NCBI RefSeq assembly: GCF_029813775.1
Contig: NZ_JARVKW010000011.1
Coordinates: 118,446-182,445 of the forward strand
Source: Streptomyces sp. DH24
GTDB taxonomy: Bacteria > Actinomycetota > Actinomycetes > Streptomycetales > Streptomycetaceae
Length of the DNA stretch: 64,000 nt
Direction: 5' to 3'
Positions within the stretch are counted from its first letter, which is position 1. Every line of letters begins with the position of its first letter. Below are positions 26,690 through 34,315 of the stretch, piece by piece. The notes beneath the pieces are model-generated. The model had not been told where the DNA came from. It did no database searches and saw only the letters and a list, made by a program, of their open reading frames with translations. A program made the position numbers and the translations under genes.

Positions 26690-26780
26690 GTGACCGACAG
26701 CACGCCGCCCGCGCGGCGGTTCGAGGTGCACCGCGGCCAACTGCGCGCCGTGGCCCGCGCCGTCCTGCTGAGCACGGGCG
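26690..26780 (+). pseudogene. 5' stub resembling an ECF sigma factor gene
   Basis: After a GAGGAG-type site, GTG at 26690 begins MTDSTPPARRFEVHRGQLRAVARAVL. That closely resembles the start of SigJ/ECF41-like sigma factors (usual form F-E-x-H-R-x-x-L-R-A-V-A-Y-R-M-L). The similarity ends after about 28 residues, and the frame then runs as antisense through the 3' end of the P450 gene. The rest of the sigma gene is absent, so it looks deleted at a rearrangement point next to the P450. Confidence 0.45.
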
Positions 26781-26781
26781 T

Positions 26782-28266
26782 TCACCGGTGCGTACCGGCG
26801 CCCTGGGCCTCGTCCGACGCCCGTGCCGGGGAACGCCGTTCGGGGTGCAGCCGCAGTCCCTCGGGCATCAGCGTCAGGCGTTCGGTGACCCGCAGCCGGT
26901 AGTCCGGGTCGGCCCGCAGCTCGTAGCGGCGCAGCAGCAGGCCGAGCACCAGGGTGGCCTCGTGCAGTGCGAACTGCCGTCCGATGCAGGCCCGGGCGCC
27001 CGTCCCGAACGGCTTGAAGGCGTGCGGCGGCCGGGCGCGCACGGCCTTGGCGTCGAAGCGGTCCGGGTCGAACGCCTCGGCGTCCGCGCCCCACACCTCG
27101 GGGTCCCGGTGCAGCATCGGCGTCAGCACCAGTGTCCACGCGCCGCGCCGCATCGGGTGCTCGCCCGCCAGCACCGTGTCCTCGCGCGCCTCCCGGGCGA
27201 AGGCCGGCGCGGTCGGCCACAGCCGCAGCGACTCGTCCAGCACCCGGCGCACGTACCGCAGTTTCGCGACCTGCTCGTAGCCCGGTGCCGGGGTGTCGCC
27301 CCAGACGCGGTCCACCTCGGCGCGGGCGCGGGCGGCGGCCTCGGGGTGCCGGGAGAGGTGGTGCAGCGCGAAGGAGAGCGCGCCGGAGGTGGTCTCGTGG
27401 CCCGCCACGAGGAAGGTGATGACCTGCCGGCGCACGTTCCGCGCCGAGAGCCGCTCGCCGGTTTCGGGGTGGGCGGTGGCCAGCATCCGGTCGAGCAGGT
27501 CGCCCTCCCCGCCGCCCCGGGCGCGGCGCTCGCGGACCAGGTCGTCGACGGTGCTGTTGAGGTGGGCGATGTCGGCCGCGTTGCGGCGGCTCGCGCGGCG
27601 CAGCAGCAGCGGGGCCAGCGGCGACGGCACGCTGTTGAGGCGCTGCGCGTAGCCGAGGGTGCCCACCATGGCGGTGACGAAGGGGTGCGGCCGGGCCCGC
27701 TCGAAGGAGCCGAAGTCGTGCCCGAAGCCGGTGCGGGCGATGGTCTCCAGGGTCAGCTTCGTCATGTCGCCGGGCACGTCCACGGAGCCGCCGGCCGCCG
27801 CTGCCCGGTCCCAGTGGTCCATGAGCCGTCCGGCGACGGACAGCATCATCGGGTGGTATCCGGCCATGGCCTCCCGGCTGAACCCCGGTGCCAGGATGTC
27901 GTGCGCGAGCTGCCAGTTGGGCTCGTGGTTGTACGCCGTGAACAGGCCGTCCCCGGCGACCGGCCGCAGGTTGGCGATGCCGAGCCCGACGTGCTTGGCG
28001 AACCGGGTCTCGTCCGCGAGGTCCGCGACGAGCCCGGCGCCCCACACGAACACGAACTCCTTGCCGAAGGCGCTGCGCCGGAAGATCGGCCCGAGCTGCC
28101 GCGCGAACCGCAGGGAGTCCTGCAGGGGAGTGCGCCGGCTCGCGCCCAGCACGTCGCCGAGCAGCGGGAGCCGGCGCGGCGGGTGCGGTATGCGGTGCAG
28201 TTCGGGCCAGCCCTGTGCGGCGTCCCGGAACCCCTTCGGCAGTCCGGCCCCGGTCGTCTGCGCCAT
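26782..28266 (-). CDS. Cytochrome P450, CYP102-like heme domain without reductase
   Basis: A 494-aa P450. The I-helix oxygen motif is VAGHETTSG, the K-helix is ESLRLWP, and the heme loop is FGTGARACIGRQFALHEATLVLG with Cys427. This heme loop and the ending (RVTERLTLMPEGLRLHPERR) closely resemble the heme domain of the fatty-acid hydroxylase P450 BM3 (CYP102). There is no fused FMN/FAD reductase and none is encoded nearby, so external redox partners are required. Fatty-acid or fatty-acid-like hydroxylation is the best guess. ATG at 28266 follows GGGAG. It is divergent from a TetR gene. Confidence 0.88.
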   Translation of the reverse strand: MAQTTGAGLPKGFRDAAQGWPELHRIPHPPRRLPLLGDVLGASRRTPLQDSLRFARQLGPIFRRSAFGKEFVFVWGAGLVADLADETRFAKHVGLGIANLRPVAGDGLFTAYNHEPNWQLAHDILAPGFSREAMAGYHPMMLSVAGRLMDHWDRAAAAGGSVDVPGDMTKLTLETIARTGFGHDFGSFERARPHPFVTAMVGTLGYAQRLNSVPSPLAPLLLRRASRRNAADIAHLNSTVDDLVRERRARGGGEGDLLDRMLATAHPETGERLSARNVRRQVITFLVAGHETTSGALSFALHHLSRHPEAAARARAEVDRVWGDTPAPGYEQVAKLRYVRRVLDESLRLWPTAPAFAREAREDTVLAGEHPMRRGAWTLVLTPMLHRDPEVWGADAEAFDPDRFDAKAVRARPPHAFKPFGTGARACIGRQFALHEATLVLGLLLRRYELRADPDYRLRVTERLTLMPEGLRLHPERRSPARASDEAQGAGTHR

Positions 28267-28288
28267 GACGCGATCTCCCTTGATCCTG

Positions 28289-28308
28289 CGACACGTTGAG
28301 ATGTGTTG
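28289..28308. promoter_or_regulatory. Candidate TetR operator between the P450 and TetR genes
   Basis: CGACACGTTGAGATGTGTTG is an inverted repeat of 6-8-6 with one mismatch. On the minus strand it overlaps the -10 side of a P450 promoter with TTGAAC about 17 nt upstream. It is the best symmetrical site in the 109-bp divergent region. Confidence 0.4.
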
Positions 28309-28375
28309 TACGTGGGTTCAATAACGCGTTTCAGTCTCGTCCTGCTGCTGAACCGGCGTCAAGTAAAGTGCGGGC

Positions 28376-28984
28376 ATGGCCGCGAACCAGGGGGAGCGCA
28401 CGCGCCGCCGGCTGAGCACCGGGGAGCGCAGGGAGCAACTGCTGTCGGTCGGGGCGCGGCTGTTCTCGGACAACCCCTACGACGAGGTCTGGATCGAGCA
28501 GGTCGCCGAGATCGCCGGCGTCTCGCGAGGGCTGCTGTACCACTACTTCCCGACGAAGCGGGACTTCTTCGCCGCGGTCGTGGAGCGGGAGAGCGAGCGC
28601 ATGCTGCGGCTGACCGCCGCCGTGCCGGGTGTCCCCGTGCGCGAACAGCTCACCGCCGGACTCGACACGTATCTGGAGTACGTCGAGGCCCATGCGCACG
28701 GCTACCGCGCCTTCCACCGTGCCGACGCGGCGGGCGACCGGGCGGTGCGCCGGGTCTACCGGCGGGCACTGGCCGCCCAGGAACGGCAGATCCTCGCCGC
28801 GCTGGCCGCCGACCCGGAGTTCGGCCCGGTGTACGGGGAGCGGCCCGAGGTGCGGCTCGCGGTGCGCGGCTGGCTGGCGTTCACCACGGCGGTCTGCCTG
28901 GAGTGGCTGCGCGGCTCCGAGCTGACCCGGCGTCAGGTGCGGGATCTGTGCGCCCGCGCCCTGCTGGGAGTCGTCTCCGTCTGA
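28376..28984 (+). CDS. TetR family transcriptional regulator
   Basis: A 202-aa TetR protein. The DNA-binding domain is at the N-terminus (ERREQLLSVGARLFSDNPYDEVWIEQVAEIAGVSRGLLYHYFPTKRDFF). The C-terminal ligand domain contains FTTAVCLEWLRG. A TAAAGT -10 element lies only 6 nt before the ATG (28364-28369), so the message may be leaderless. It is divergent from the P450, its probable target. Confidence 0.9.
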   Translation: MAANQGERTRRRLSTGERREQLLSVGARLFSDNPYDEVWIEQVAEIAGVSRGLLYHYFPTKRDFFAAVVERESERMLRLTAAVPGVPVREQLTAGLDTYLEYVEAHAHGYRAFHRADAAGDRAVRRVYRRALAAQERQILAALAADPEFGPVYGERPEVRLAVRGWLAFTTAVCLEWLRGSELTRRQVRDLCARALLGVVSV

Positions 28985-29038
28985 CGTGTCGCACCGGATC
29001 ACCCTGCCCGGTTGGCCTGCGCTCGGATCTCCGATAGG

Positions 29039-29057
29039 TTAGGCAAGGCTTACCTAA
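29039..29057 (+). promoter_or_regulatory. Iron box (DmdR/IdeR type)
   Basis: TTAGGCAAGGCTTACCTAA matches the actinomycete DmdR1/IdeR iron-box form TTAGGnnAGGCTnnCCTAA. It lies immediately upstream of, and partly overlaps, the AAGGAGG ribosome binding site of the DUF2470 gene, so iron-replete cells should repress that gene. Confidence 0.85.
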
Positions 29058-29068
29058 GGAGGTTTGGG

Positions 29069-29794
29069 ATGGGTGACAGCCACGCCTGGACGGCCGCGCC
29101 TGCCGCCGCGGAACGGGCCCGCTCGGTGCTCGCCACCGCCTGGTCCTGCGCGGTGACGGCGGAGGGCGGCCGGGAGGAACTCGTCGGCGCGCACACCGTC
29201 GCCGGCGACGGCCGGGTGCTGCTGCGCGTGCCCGACGACAGCGCCCTGCTCGCGGCCGCGATCTGCGCGCCGCGCGGCGAGCCGTCCGCCGTGCTGGAGT
29301 TCGCCGACGTCGCGCCCGTCCCGGTGCGCCACCGGATCCGCGCCCGGGTGTGGCTCGCGGGCTGGTGCACCCTTGAGGAGGACCACCTCGCCTTCCGGCC
29401 CACGCGCGTGGTGCTGCGCCAGCCGTCCGGCGCCGTGGTGGTCGACCGGGACGACTTCGCCGCCGCCGCGCCCGATCCGCTGGCCGAGGCCGAGGCCCGG
29501 CTGCTCACCCACCTCGCCGACTGCCACGCCGACGCCGTGGAACGGCTGACCCGGCTGGTCGACCGCGACAGCCTGCACGGTGCGGTGCGCGTACGGCCCC
29601 TCGCCGTGGACCGGCACGGGCTGACGCTGCGCATCGAACGGGTCCGCGCCCACGGCGACGTACGACTGCCGTTCCACCGGCCTGCCGACGACGTCGCGCA
29701 GCTCACGGAGCGCGTGCACGTGCTGCTCTCCCAGGCGAGCGTCACCTCCTGCCCGCGCGCCCTACAGCGGCAGCGCGCAGACGGCGACGGGTGA
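29069..29794 (+). CDS. Iron-regulated DUF2470-domain protein
   Basis: A 241-aa cytoplasmic protein. The C-terminal part (HLADCHADAVERLTRLVDRDSLHGAVRVRPLAVDRHGLTLRIE) is DUF2470-like, the module found at the C-terminus of HugZ-type heme-utilisation proteins. The N-terminal part looks like the FMN-binding split-barrel scaffold. ATG at 29069 has a perfect AAGGAGG 6 nt upstream. The iron box makes a role in iron or heme handling, or siderophore reduction, likely, though the biochemical activity is unknown. Its end overlaps the convergent lactonase gene by 33 nt. Confidence 0.85.
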   Translation: MGDSHAWTAAPAAAERARSVLATAWSCAVTAEGGREELVGAHTVAGDGRVLLRVPDDSALLAAAICAPRGEPSAVLEFADVAPVPVRHRIRARVWLAGWCTLEEDHLAFRPTRVVLRQPSGAVVVDRDDFAAAAPDPLAEAEARLLTHLADCHADAVERLTRLVDRDSLHGAVRVRPLAVDRHGLTLRIERVRAHGDVRLPFHRPADDVAQLTERVHVLLSQASVTSCPRALQRQRADGDG

Positions 29795-30946
29795 CGCGAA
29801 CGGCCGGCCCGCGAGCCGCAGCCGGCCGCTGCCGGAGTCCACGCGGAACACGCTGACCGTGCCGGACCTCTGGTTCGCCGCGAACAGCAGGGCGCCGTCG
29901 GGGGAGAGGGCGATCTGCCGGGGGAAGTCACCGGCGACGGGCACCGTGTCCAGCAGCCGCAGCCGGGCGCCGCCGCGCTCGACGGCGTAGCGCGTGAGGC
30001 TGTTGTGCCCGCGGTTGGCGAGATACGCGTACGCCCCGTCGGCGGTGACGACCACCTGCGCCGGGTAGCTGGTGCCCGGCCCGGTGCCCGTCGGCTGCGC
30101 GTCGCCGACCGTCAGCCGGCCGGTGTCCGCGTCGTACCCGCACACCGCGACCGTGTTGTCGAGTTCGTTGGCCAGATAGGCGTGCCGCCCGCCCGGATGG
30201 AAGGTGAGATGACGCGGCCCCGCGCCGGGCCGGGTCCCCGCCCGTGAGACCTCCGTGAGCGTGCCGTTCCGCGCGTCGAGCCGGTAGGTGTACACGGTGT
30301 CCGTGCCCAGGTCGACGGCGAGGACGTGGCCGCCGTCAGGGCTGGTCACGATCTGGTGGGCGTGCGGGCCCTGTTGTCCCGGGCCCGGCGCCGGACTGGA
30401 GTGCGTCACCAGATCGCTGCGCTCCCCGAGCGCCCCCGACGCGTCGACCGGGTGCACGGCGACGCTGCCGGAGCCGTAGTTGGCGCTGAACAGCCAGCGG
30501 CCGCTCGGATGCACCGACAGATGGCACGGGGCCGACCCGCCGGTGCCGCGGCTGCCCAGGACCTCGCGGTCGGACATCCGCACGGCGGTCACCGCACCGT
30601 CCTCGCGCTCGTTCACCGTGTACAGCGTCCGGCCGTCGGGATGCGCCGCGAGGTAGGACGGGTCACCGATCCCGGACAGCGTCCCGGTGCCGGTGATCCG
30701 GCCCGACGCGGTGTCGTACGTGGCGAGCCCGACGCCCTTGCCGCCGCCCTCGGCCGACGTGTACGTGCCGATCCAGAGCGGGCGGGGCCCGGAGGGCACC
30801 CGCGCCTTGGCCTGGGCGCCCGTGCTCGTCCCGGGGGGTGGTGAGCCGGCCGGCGGTGAGGTGTCGGAGCAGCCCGCCACCGCCGCGGCGGCCGATCCCG
30901 TGACCGCGCCGACGAACCGGCGCCTGCTCCAGCCCTCACTGCCCAT
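29762..30946 (-). CDS. Lactonase family beta-propeller lipoprotein (6-phosphogluconolactonase-like)
   Basis: A 394-aa exported seven-bladed propeller of the YbhE/6-phosphogluconolactonase family (PF10282). The signal region combines a twin-arginine motif (SRRRFVGAVTG) with a lipobox-like AVAGCS, so it may be a Tat-exported lipoprotein. Blade motifs include DPSYLAAHPDGRTLYTVNE, CHLSVHPSGRWLFSANYGSGSV, GPRHLTFHPGGRHAYLANELDNTV and PRQIALSPDGALLFAANQ. ATG at 30946 was chosen for AGAGG; 30967 is an alternative. An extracellular location argues against a pentose-phosphate role. Confidence 0.85.
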   Translation of the reverse strand: MGSEGWSRRRFVGAVTGSAAAAVAGCSDTSPPAGSPPPGTSTGAQAKARVPSGPRPLWIGTYTSAEGGGKGVGLATYDTASGRITGTGTLSGIGDPSYLAAHPDGRTLYTVNEREDGAVTAVRMSDREVLGSRGTGGSAPCHLSVHPSGRWLFSANYGSGSVAVHPVDASGALGERSDLVTHSSPAPGPGQQGPHAHQIVTSPDGGHVLAVDLGTDTVYTYRLDARNGTLTEVSRAGTRPGAGPRHLTFHPGGRHAYLANELDNTVAVCGYDADTGRLTVGDAQPTGTGPGTSYPAQVVVTADGAYAYLANRGHNSLTRYAVERGGARLRLLDTVPVAGDFPRQIALSPDGALLFAANQRSGTVSVFRVDSGSGRLRLAGRPFASPVAVCALPL

Positions 30947-31044
30947 GTCCGCACCTCTGGTCGTCATCCGTCCCGGCCGTGACAGCCACCTTGTCGCGGA
31001 TCGCCCACCGGGTGCAAACGTCTGTACGGAATCCCTGCCCCCGT

Positions 31045-32106
31045 CTACCAGTTCCCGTCCTCGACCGGGGCGCCCGGTGCGTCCTTGAGGTGCTGCACCT
31101 GCTGCGGCACCGGCGGCTCCCACGGCTCGTGATCGTCCCCGAGCCAGTCCCCGACCGGCTTCACGCCCTTCAGGGTGCCCGTCGGGTCGAGGTCCTGCGC
31201 GTCCTCGTCGTAGTAGTCGAACCAGGGCAGCCCCGCGCGCGTGTACGCGGCGCGGTCCACCGGCGACGGCGGCGGCGCCTCGCCCGTGATGCGGCGCCAC
31301 TCGGGCGGCGTCACGAGGTGCACGAAGACCCGGCCGGCGGGCTGCTCGGCCCAGTCGCTCAGCGGGCGGTCGTCCTGGTAGACCTCCTGCCGCATCGAAC
31401 CGCCGACCCCGAGTCCCATGGCCGCGGCACGGCGCGGAGCGGCCGCCGGAGCCGCCGCGTACGCCGGGGCCGCCGCGCCCGGCGCGGCCGGCATCGCGCC
31501 GCCGAAGGCGACGGGCGGCGGCGGCATCGACCGCGCCCGCTCGGCCCGGCGCCGCTCCTCCTCCGCGCGCGCCTCGCGCCACTTGGCGAGCTCCCGGTCG
31601 TTCAGCGGGAACGTCTGGAGCTGCACGCCGCCCCACGTCTCCTCGCCGGTGACCTGACCCTCGACCGTCGCCCCGAGGCCCAGCGGCACCGCGACGAACT
31701 GGCGGACCGTGCCCTTCCCGGACTTGATGCCGTCCAGCCAGGGCTGGCGGGGCAGCACGACGTAGTTCTGCGCCCGTGCGGACAGCCGGTCGCTCCACGG
31801 CCGGCCCGAGATCGCGCACACCTTGCCGACGCCGACCTGGAGCGCGGCCGGCTCGGTGGTGCCGGCGAAGCTCAGCCACATCGCCTCGCGCAGGTACACC
31901 GGCAGCATCACCCCGCCACGCGCCAGCCACTGCGGGGGCACCGTGCCGGGGTGGTCCGCGACGCGGCGGACCGGGAACTCGCCCAGCCCCGGCGGCAGCG
32001 GGTGCGTACCGGTCTCCGGCAGGCGCAGCGTGCGGATGAACCGCACCGCCACACCTCCCGGCAGCCGCAGTGTGCTGCCGTCGATCCGCACCGTGCCGTC
32101 GGTCAT
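31045..32106 (-). CDS. Conserved protein of unknown function with Ala/Pro-rich linker
   Basis: The 353-aa protein has no signal peptide or membrane segment. The N-terminal part (to about residue 170) carries distinctive blocks: RTLRLPETG, PVYLREAMWLSF, VGVGKVCAISGRPW, PWLDGIKSGKGTVRQFVAVPLG and TVEGQVTGEETWGGVQL. I recall these blocks from uncharacterised proteins of bacteria and fungi. A charged helix (LAKWREARAEEERRRAERARS) and an Ala/Pro linker lead to a C-terminal part with DWAEQPAGRVFVHLVTPPEWRRITGE. No catalytic motif is evident. The gene stands between the lactonase and FUSC genes on the same strand, but the roles look unrelated. Confidence 0.8.
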   Translation of the reverse strand: MTDGTVRIDGSTLRLPGGVAVRFIRTLRLPETGTHPLPPGLGEFPVRRVADHPGTVPPQWLARGGVMLPVYLREAMWLSFAGTTEPAALQVGVGKVCAISGRPWSDRLSARAQNYVVLPRQPWLDGIKSGKGTVRQFVAVPLGLGATVEGQVTGEETWGGVQLQTFPLNDRELAKWREARAEEERRRAERARSMPPPPVAFGGAMPAAPGAAAPAYAAAPAAAPRRAAAMGLGVGGSMRQEVYQDDRPLSDWAEQPAGRVFVHLVTPPEWRRITGEAPPPSPVDRAAYTRAGLPWFDYYDEDAQDLDPTGTLKGVKPVGDWLGDDHEPWEPPVPQQVQHLKDAPGAPVEDGNW

Positions 32107-32175
32107 CCGAACGCCCCCTCAATGCTGTGCCGGAGAGCGCGGGTGCCGCCCTCCGGTCCTGGTCGGCCGAGTTCG

Positions 32176-33411
32176 TCACCTGGGACGACCGGCGGCACCC
32201 GTCTGGTTCCGCCCCAGCCGCTCGCGCATTGCGGTGATCCGCGGCAGTTTCTCGCACTGCTCGCGCGCGTTGCGGTCCAGCTCCTCGAACAGCCGCTGCG
32301 ACCGGTGCTCGGTGTCCATCTCGTCGAGGATGCGGTTCACCTCGGTCAGCACCGCGCCGTGCAGCTGCCAGTGCCGGGTGTCGCGCTGCACCTCCTCCAG
32401 CAGCAGCTGGGCGAGCTTGTCGCGGGTCGCCGAGGCCTGCCGCAGTTCGGTGGCGAGGCGTTCCTCGGCGGACTCCGCGTTCGAACTGACGCTGGTGGTG
32501 ACCAGCACCGCGAAGCTCACCACCGCGTCGGCGACCTCCGACAGCAGCTGCTCCACCGTCGCGCCCGTCTCCGGCGGGAACAGCGGGTCCGGTTCGCGTT
32601 CCTTCGCGAGGTCGGTGAGGGTGCGGGCCAGCACCCTCAGGACGACCGTGCAGATCTCCAGCGTGTCCAGGCCGGTGCGCAGCACCACCCGGTGCAGCAG
32701 GCCCTCACGGACGCGCGGGTTGAGGCGCAGGCTGTCCTCGGCCTGCCTGAGGGCCGCGTCCACCTCCACGATGTCGTGGTCCAGCCGGCGTGCCTCGTGC
32801 AGCCGTTCCGCCGCCCGGTGCACCGGGGTGCTGCCGGCCGCCTCCTCGCCCATGCGCAGCATCAACTGCCGCACCCGGCGGGCCAGCCCTTCGATGGACT
32901 GTCCGGCCTCCTCGACCCACACGGGCGGCGCCAGCAGCAGATTGCAGGCCAGCCCGACGACCGCGCCGATCAGCGTCTCCACCACCCGGGCCCACGCCGT
33001 GTCGCCGTGGGTGGTGACGCCGAGGACCAGCATCGCGCTGATCGCCACCTCGGGCACGAACTCCTCGGCCCGGACGAACCGCCCGACGACCAGCGAGGCG
33101 ACGATCAGCAGCCCGAGACTCCACCAGGTCAGACCCACCAGCAGACTGAAGGCGATGGCCACCAGGACGCCGGTCACCACCGAGTTGACGCGGCGGAACC
33201 CGGTGGTGAGCGTGGCGTACAGGGTGACCTGGACGACCAGCAGCGCGGTCAGCGGCGCCGTCAGGGGCGCGGCCTCGGGACTCAGCCGCAGCGCGATGAC
33301 GTAGGACACCGTCGCCGCGAACGCCGAACGCAGGGTCTGCTCCAGCACCGGATCGTGGCGTCGCTTGAAGAACCCCACGACGGGCGCCGTCAACTCACGT
33401 ACCTCTCGCAT
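32176..33411 (-). CDS. FUSC/aromatic acid exporter family membrane protein (copy 1)
   Basis: A 411-aa membrane protein. The N-terminal half has about six hydrophobic segments (SAFAATVSYVIALRLS, PLTALLVVQVTLYATLTTG, VLVAIAFSLLVGLTWWSLGLL, AISAMLVLGVTTHGD, LIGAVVGLACNLLLAPPVWV). The C-terminal half is a long helical cytoplasmic domain. This is the ArAE/FUSC arrangement associated with export of aromatic acids, but function is not established in actinomycetes. A second FUSC gene lies at 38373. Confidence 0.85.
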   Translation of the reverse strand: MREVRELTAPVVGFFKRRHDPVLEQTLRSAFAATVSYVIALRLSPEAAPLTAPLTALLVVQVTLYATLTTGFRRVNSVVTGVLVAIAFSLLVGLTWWSLGLLIVASLVVGRFVRAEEFVPEVAISAMLVLGVTTHGDTAWARVVETLIGAVVGLACNLLLAPPVWVEEAGQSIEGLARRVRQLMLRMGEEAAGSTPVHRAAERLHEARRLDHDIVEVDAALRQAEDSLRLNPRVREGLLHRVVLRTGLDTLEICTVVLRVLARTLTDLAKEREPDPLFPPETGATVEQLLSEVADAVVSFAVLVTTSVSSNAESAEERLATELRQASATRDKLAQLLLEEVQRDTRHWQLHGAVLTEVNRILDEMDTEHRSQRLFEELDRNAREQCEKLPRITAMRERLGRNQTGAAGRPR

Positions 33412-33511
33412 CCTGTGGGCTGTTCCCCGTCAACAGGCGTATCGAACGTATCCGGCCAGGACGGCAGCCGTCCGCGCCGGCGCGAACCTGCTGGCCGACG
33501 CGCTGACGCGG

Positions 33512-34006
33512 TCAGGCGGCCAGCTTGTCGAGGAACGCGAACAGGTTGCCGGTCGTGCGGGCGATCTGCTCGTCCAGGGTGAGGTTCTCCTCGAAGCGGG
33601 CGCCGGTCTCCGGCACCTTCCGGCCGCGCAGGTATAGCGAACAGGCCAGGTCCGTGCACATGTACGCGCCGACCGAGTTGCCCTCGCGGCCCGCCGGGCC
33701 CGCCTTCCGCGCGGTCATCAGGGAGACGCCGCCGCGCGGATGGGTGGTCAGGCACAACGAGCACATGCTGCGGTGCAGGAAGCCGCGCTGCGCCGGCTGG
33801 AACCGCATCGCGACGCCCACGAGCCGTTCCTCGCGTTCGACGACCAGATAGCTCCGGTCGGGTGCCCCGGGATCCCGCCAGCCGAGGAAGTCGAGATCGT
33901 CCCAGGGGCGCTCACCGAGGTCGCGCGGCACGGCGAGCCGCTTGGCCTCTCCCTTCGAGCAGTTGATGAAGGAGGTGCGGACGTCCTGCTCGGTGAGTGG
34001 TCTCAT
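33512..34006 (-). CDS. FBP-domain (EF-G-binding, FusB-like) zinc-finger protein
   Basis: A 164-aa protein related to FusB/FBP elongation-factor-G-binding proteins. The treble-clef zinc finger is visible: CSLCLTTH followed by CTDLACSLYLRG. The N-terminal helical part is MRPLTEQDVRTSFINCSKGEAKR. FusB proteins release EF-G from ribosomes and can give fusidic-acid resistance; relatives without that role exist. ATG at 34006 has GGGAG 7 nt upstream. A perfect palindrome lies in its promoter region, so it is probably under a dedicated repressor. Confidence 0.85.
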   Translation of the reverse strand: MRPLTEQDVRTSFINCSKGEAKRLAVPRDLGERPWDDLDFLGWRDPGAPDRSYLVVEREERLVGVAMRFQPAQRGFLHRSMCSLCLTTHPRGGVSLMTARKAGPAGREGNSVGAYMCTDLACSLYLRGRKVPETGARFEENLTLDEQIARTTGNLFAFLDKLAA

Positions 34007-34034
34007 GGGGGTGCTCCCGGTCGTGCGACACATG

Positions 34035-34053
34035 AACCTAGGGGTCCTAGGTT
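34035..34053 (-). promoter_or_regulatory. Perfect 19-bp palindromic operator before the FBP gene
   Basis: AACCTAGGGGTCCTAGGTT is an 8-3-8 perfect inverted repeat, 29-47 nt upstream of the FBP start. It sits just downstream of a TTGACG -35 (34060-34055, minus strand), so it occupies the spacer/-10 region. The form is typical of MarR/TetR operators, but no such regulator gene is adjacent. Confidence 0.65.
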
Positions 34054-34315
34054 TCGTCAAGGGTAAAGAGCCCGGACAGGGGGAGGCCAATGGATTTCGC
34101 GGACACCGGGGCGGCGCGGGCCGGGCGGAACCGCCGCGCCCCGCGGACCGCGGCGGCCCGGCGCGAAGCGGCACCTGCTCGCCCGCCTCGGCATCCCGGA
34201 GGGCACTCGGGTCGCGACGCTAAGTTCACATCATGAATTAAGGGGTTGAGGAAAGTCGCGCCAAGGCGCCCCCCAAGGGTATGTTGCAGGTCGGGCAGGG
34301 GTTGGAAGGAGCCAC

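Noticed and set aside
34062..34315. Possible gene fragment between the FBP and ROK genes
   Set aside because: A plus-strand stretch (HLLARLGIPEGTRVAT in one frame) looks weakly protein-like but has no start, no ribosome site and stops on both sides; too short to support.
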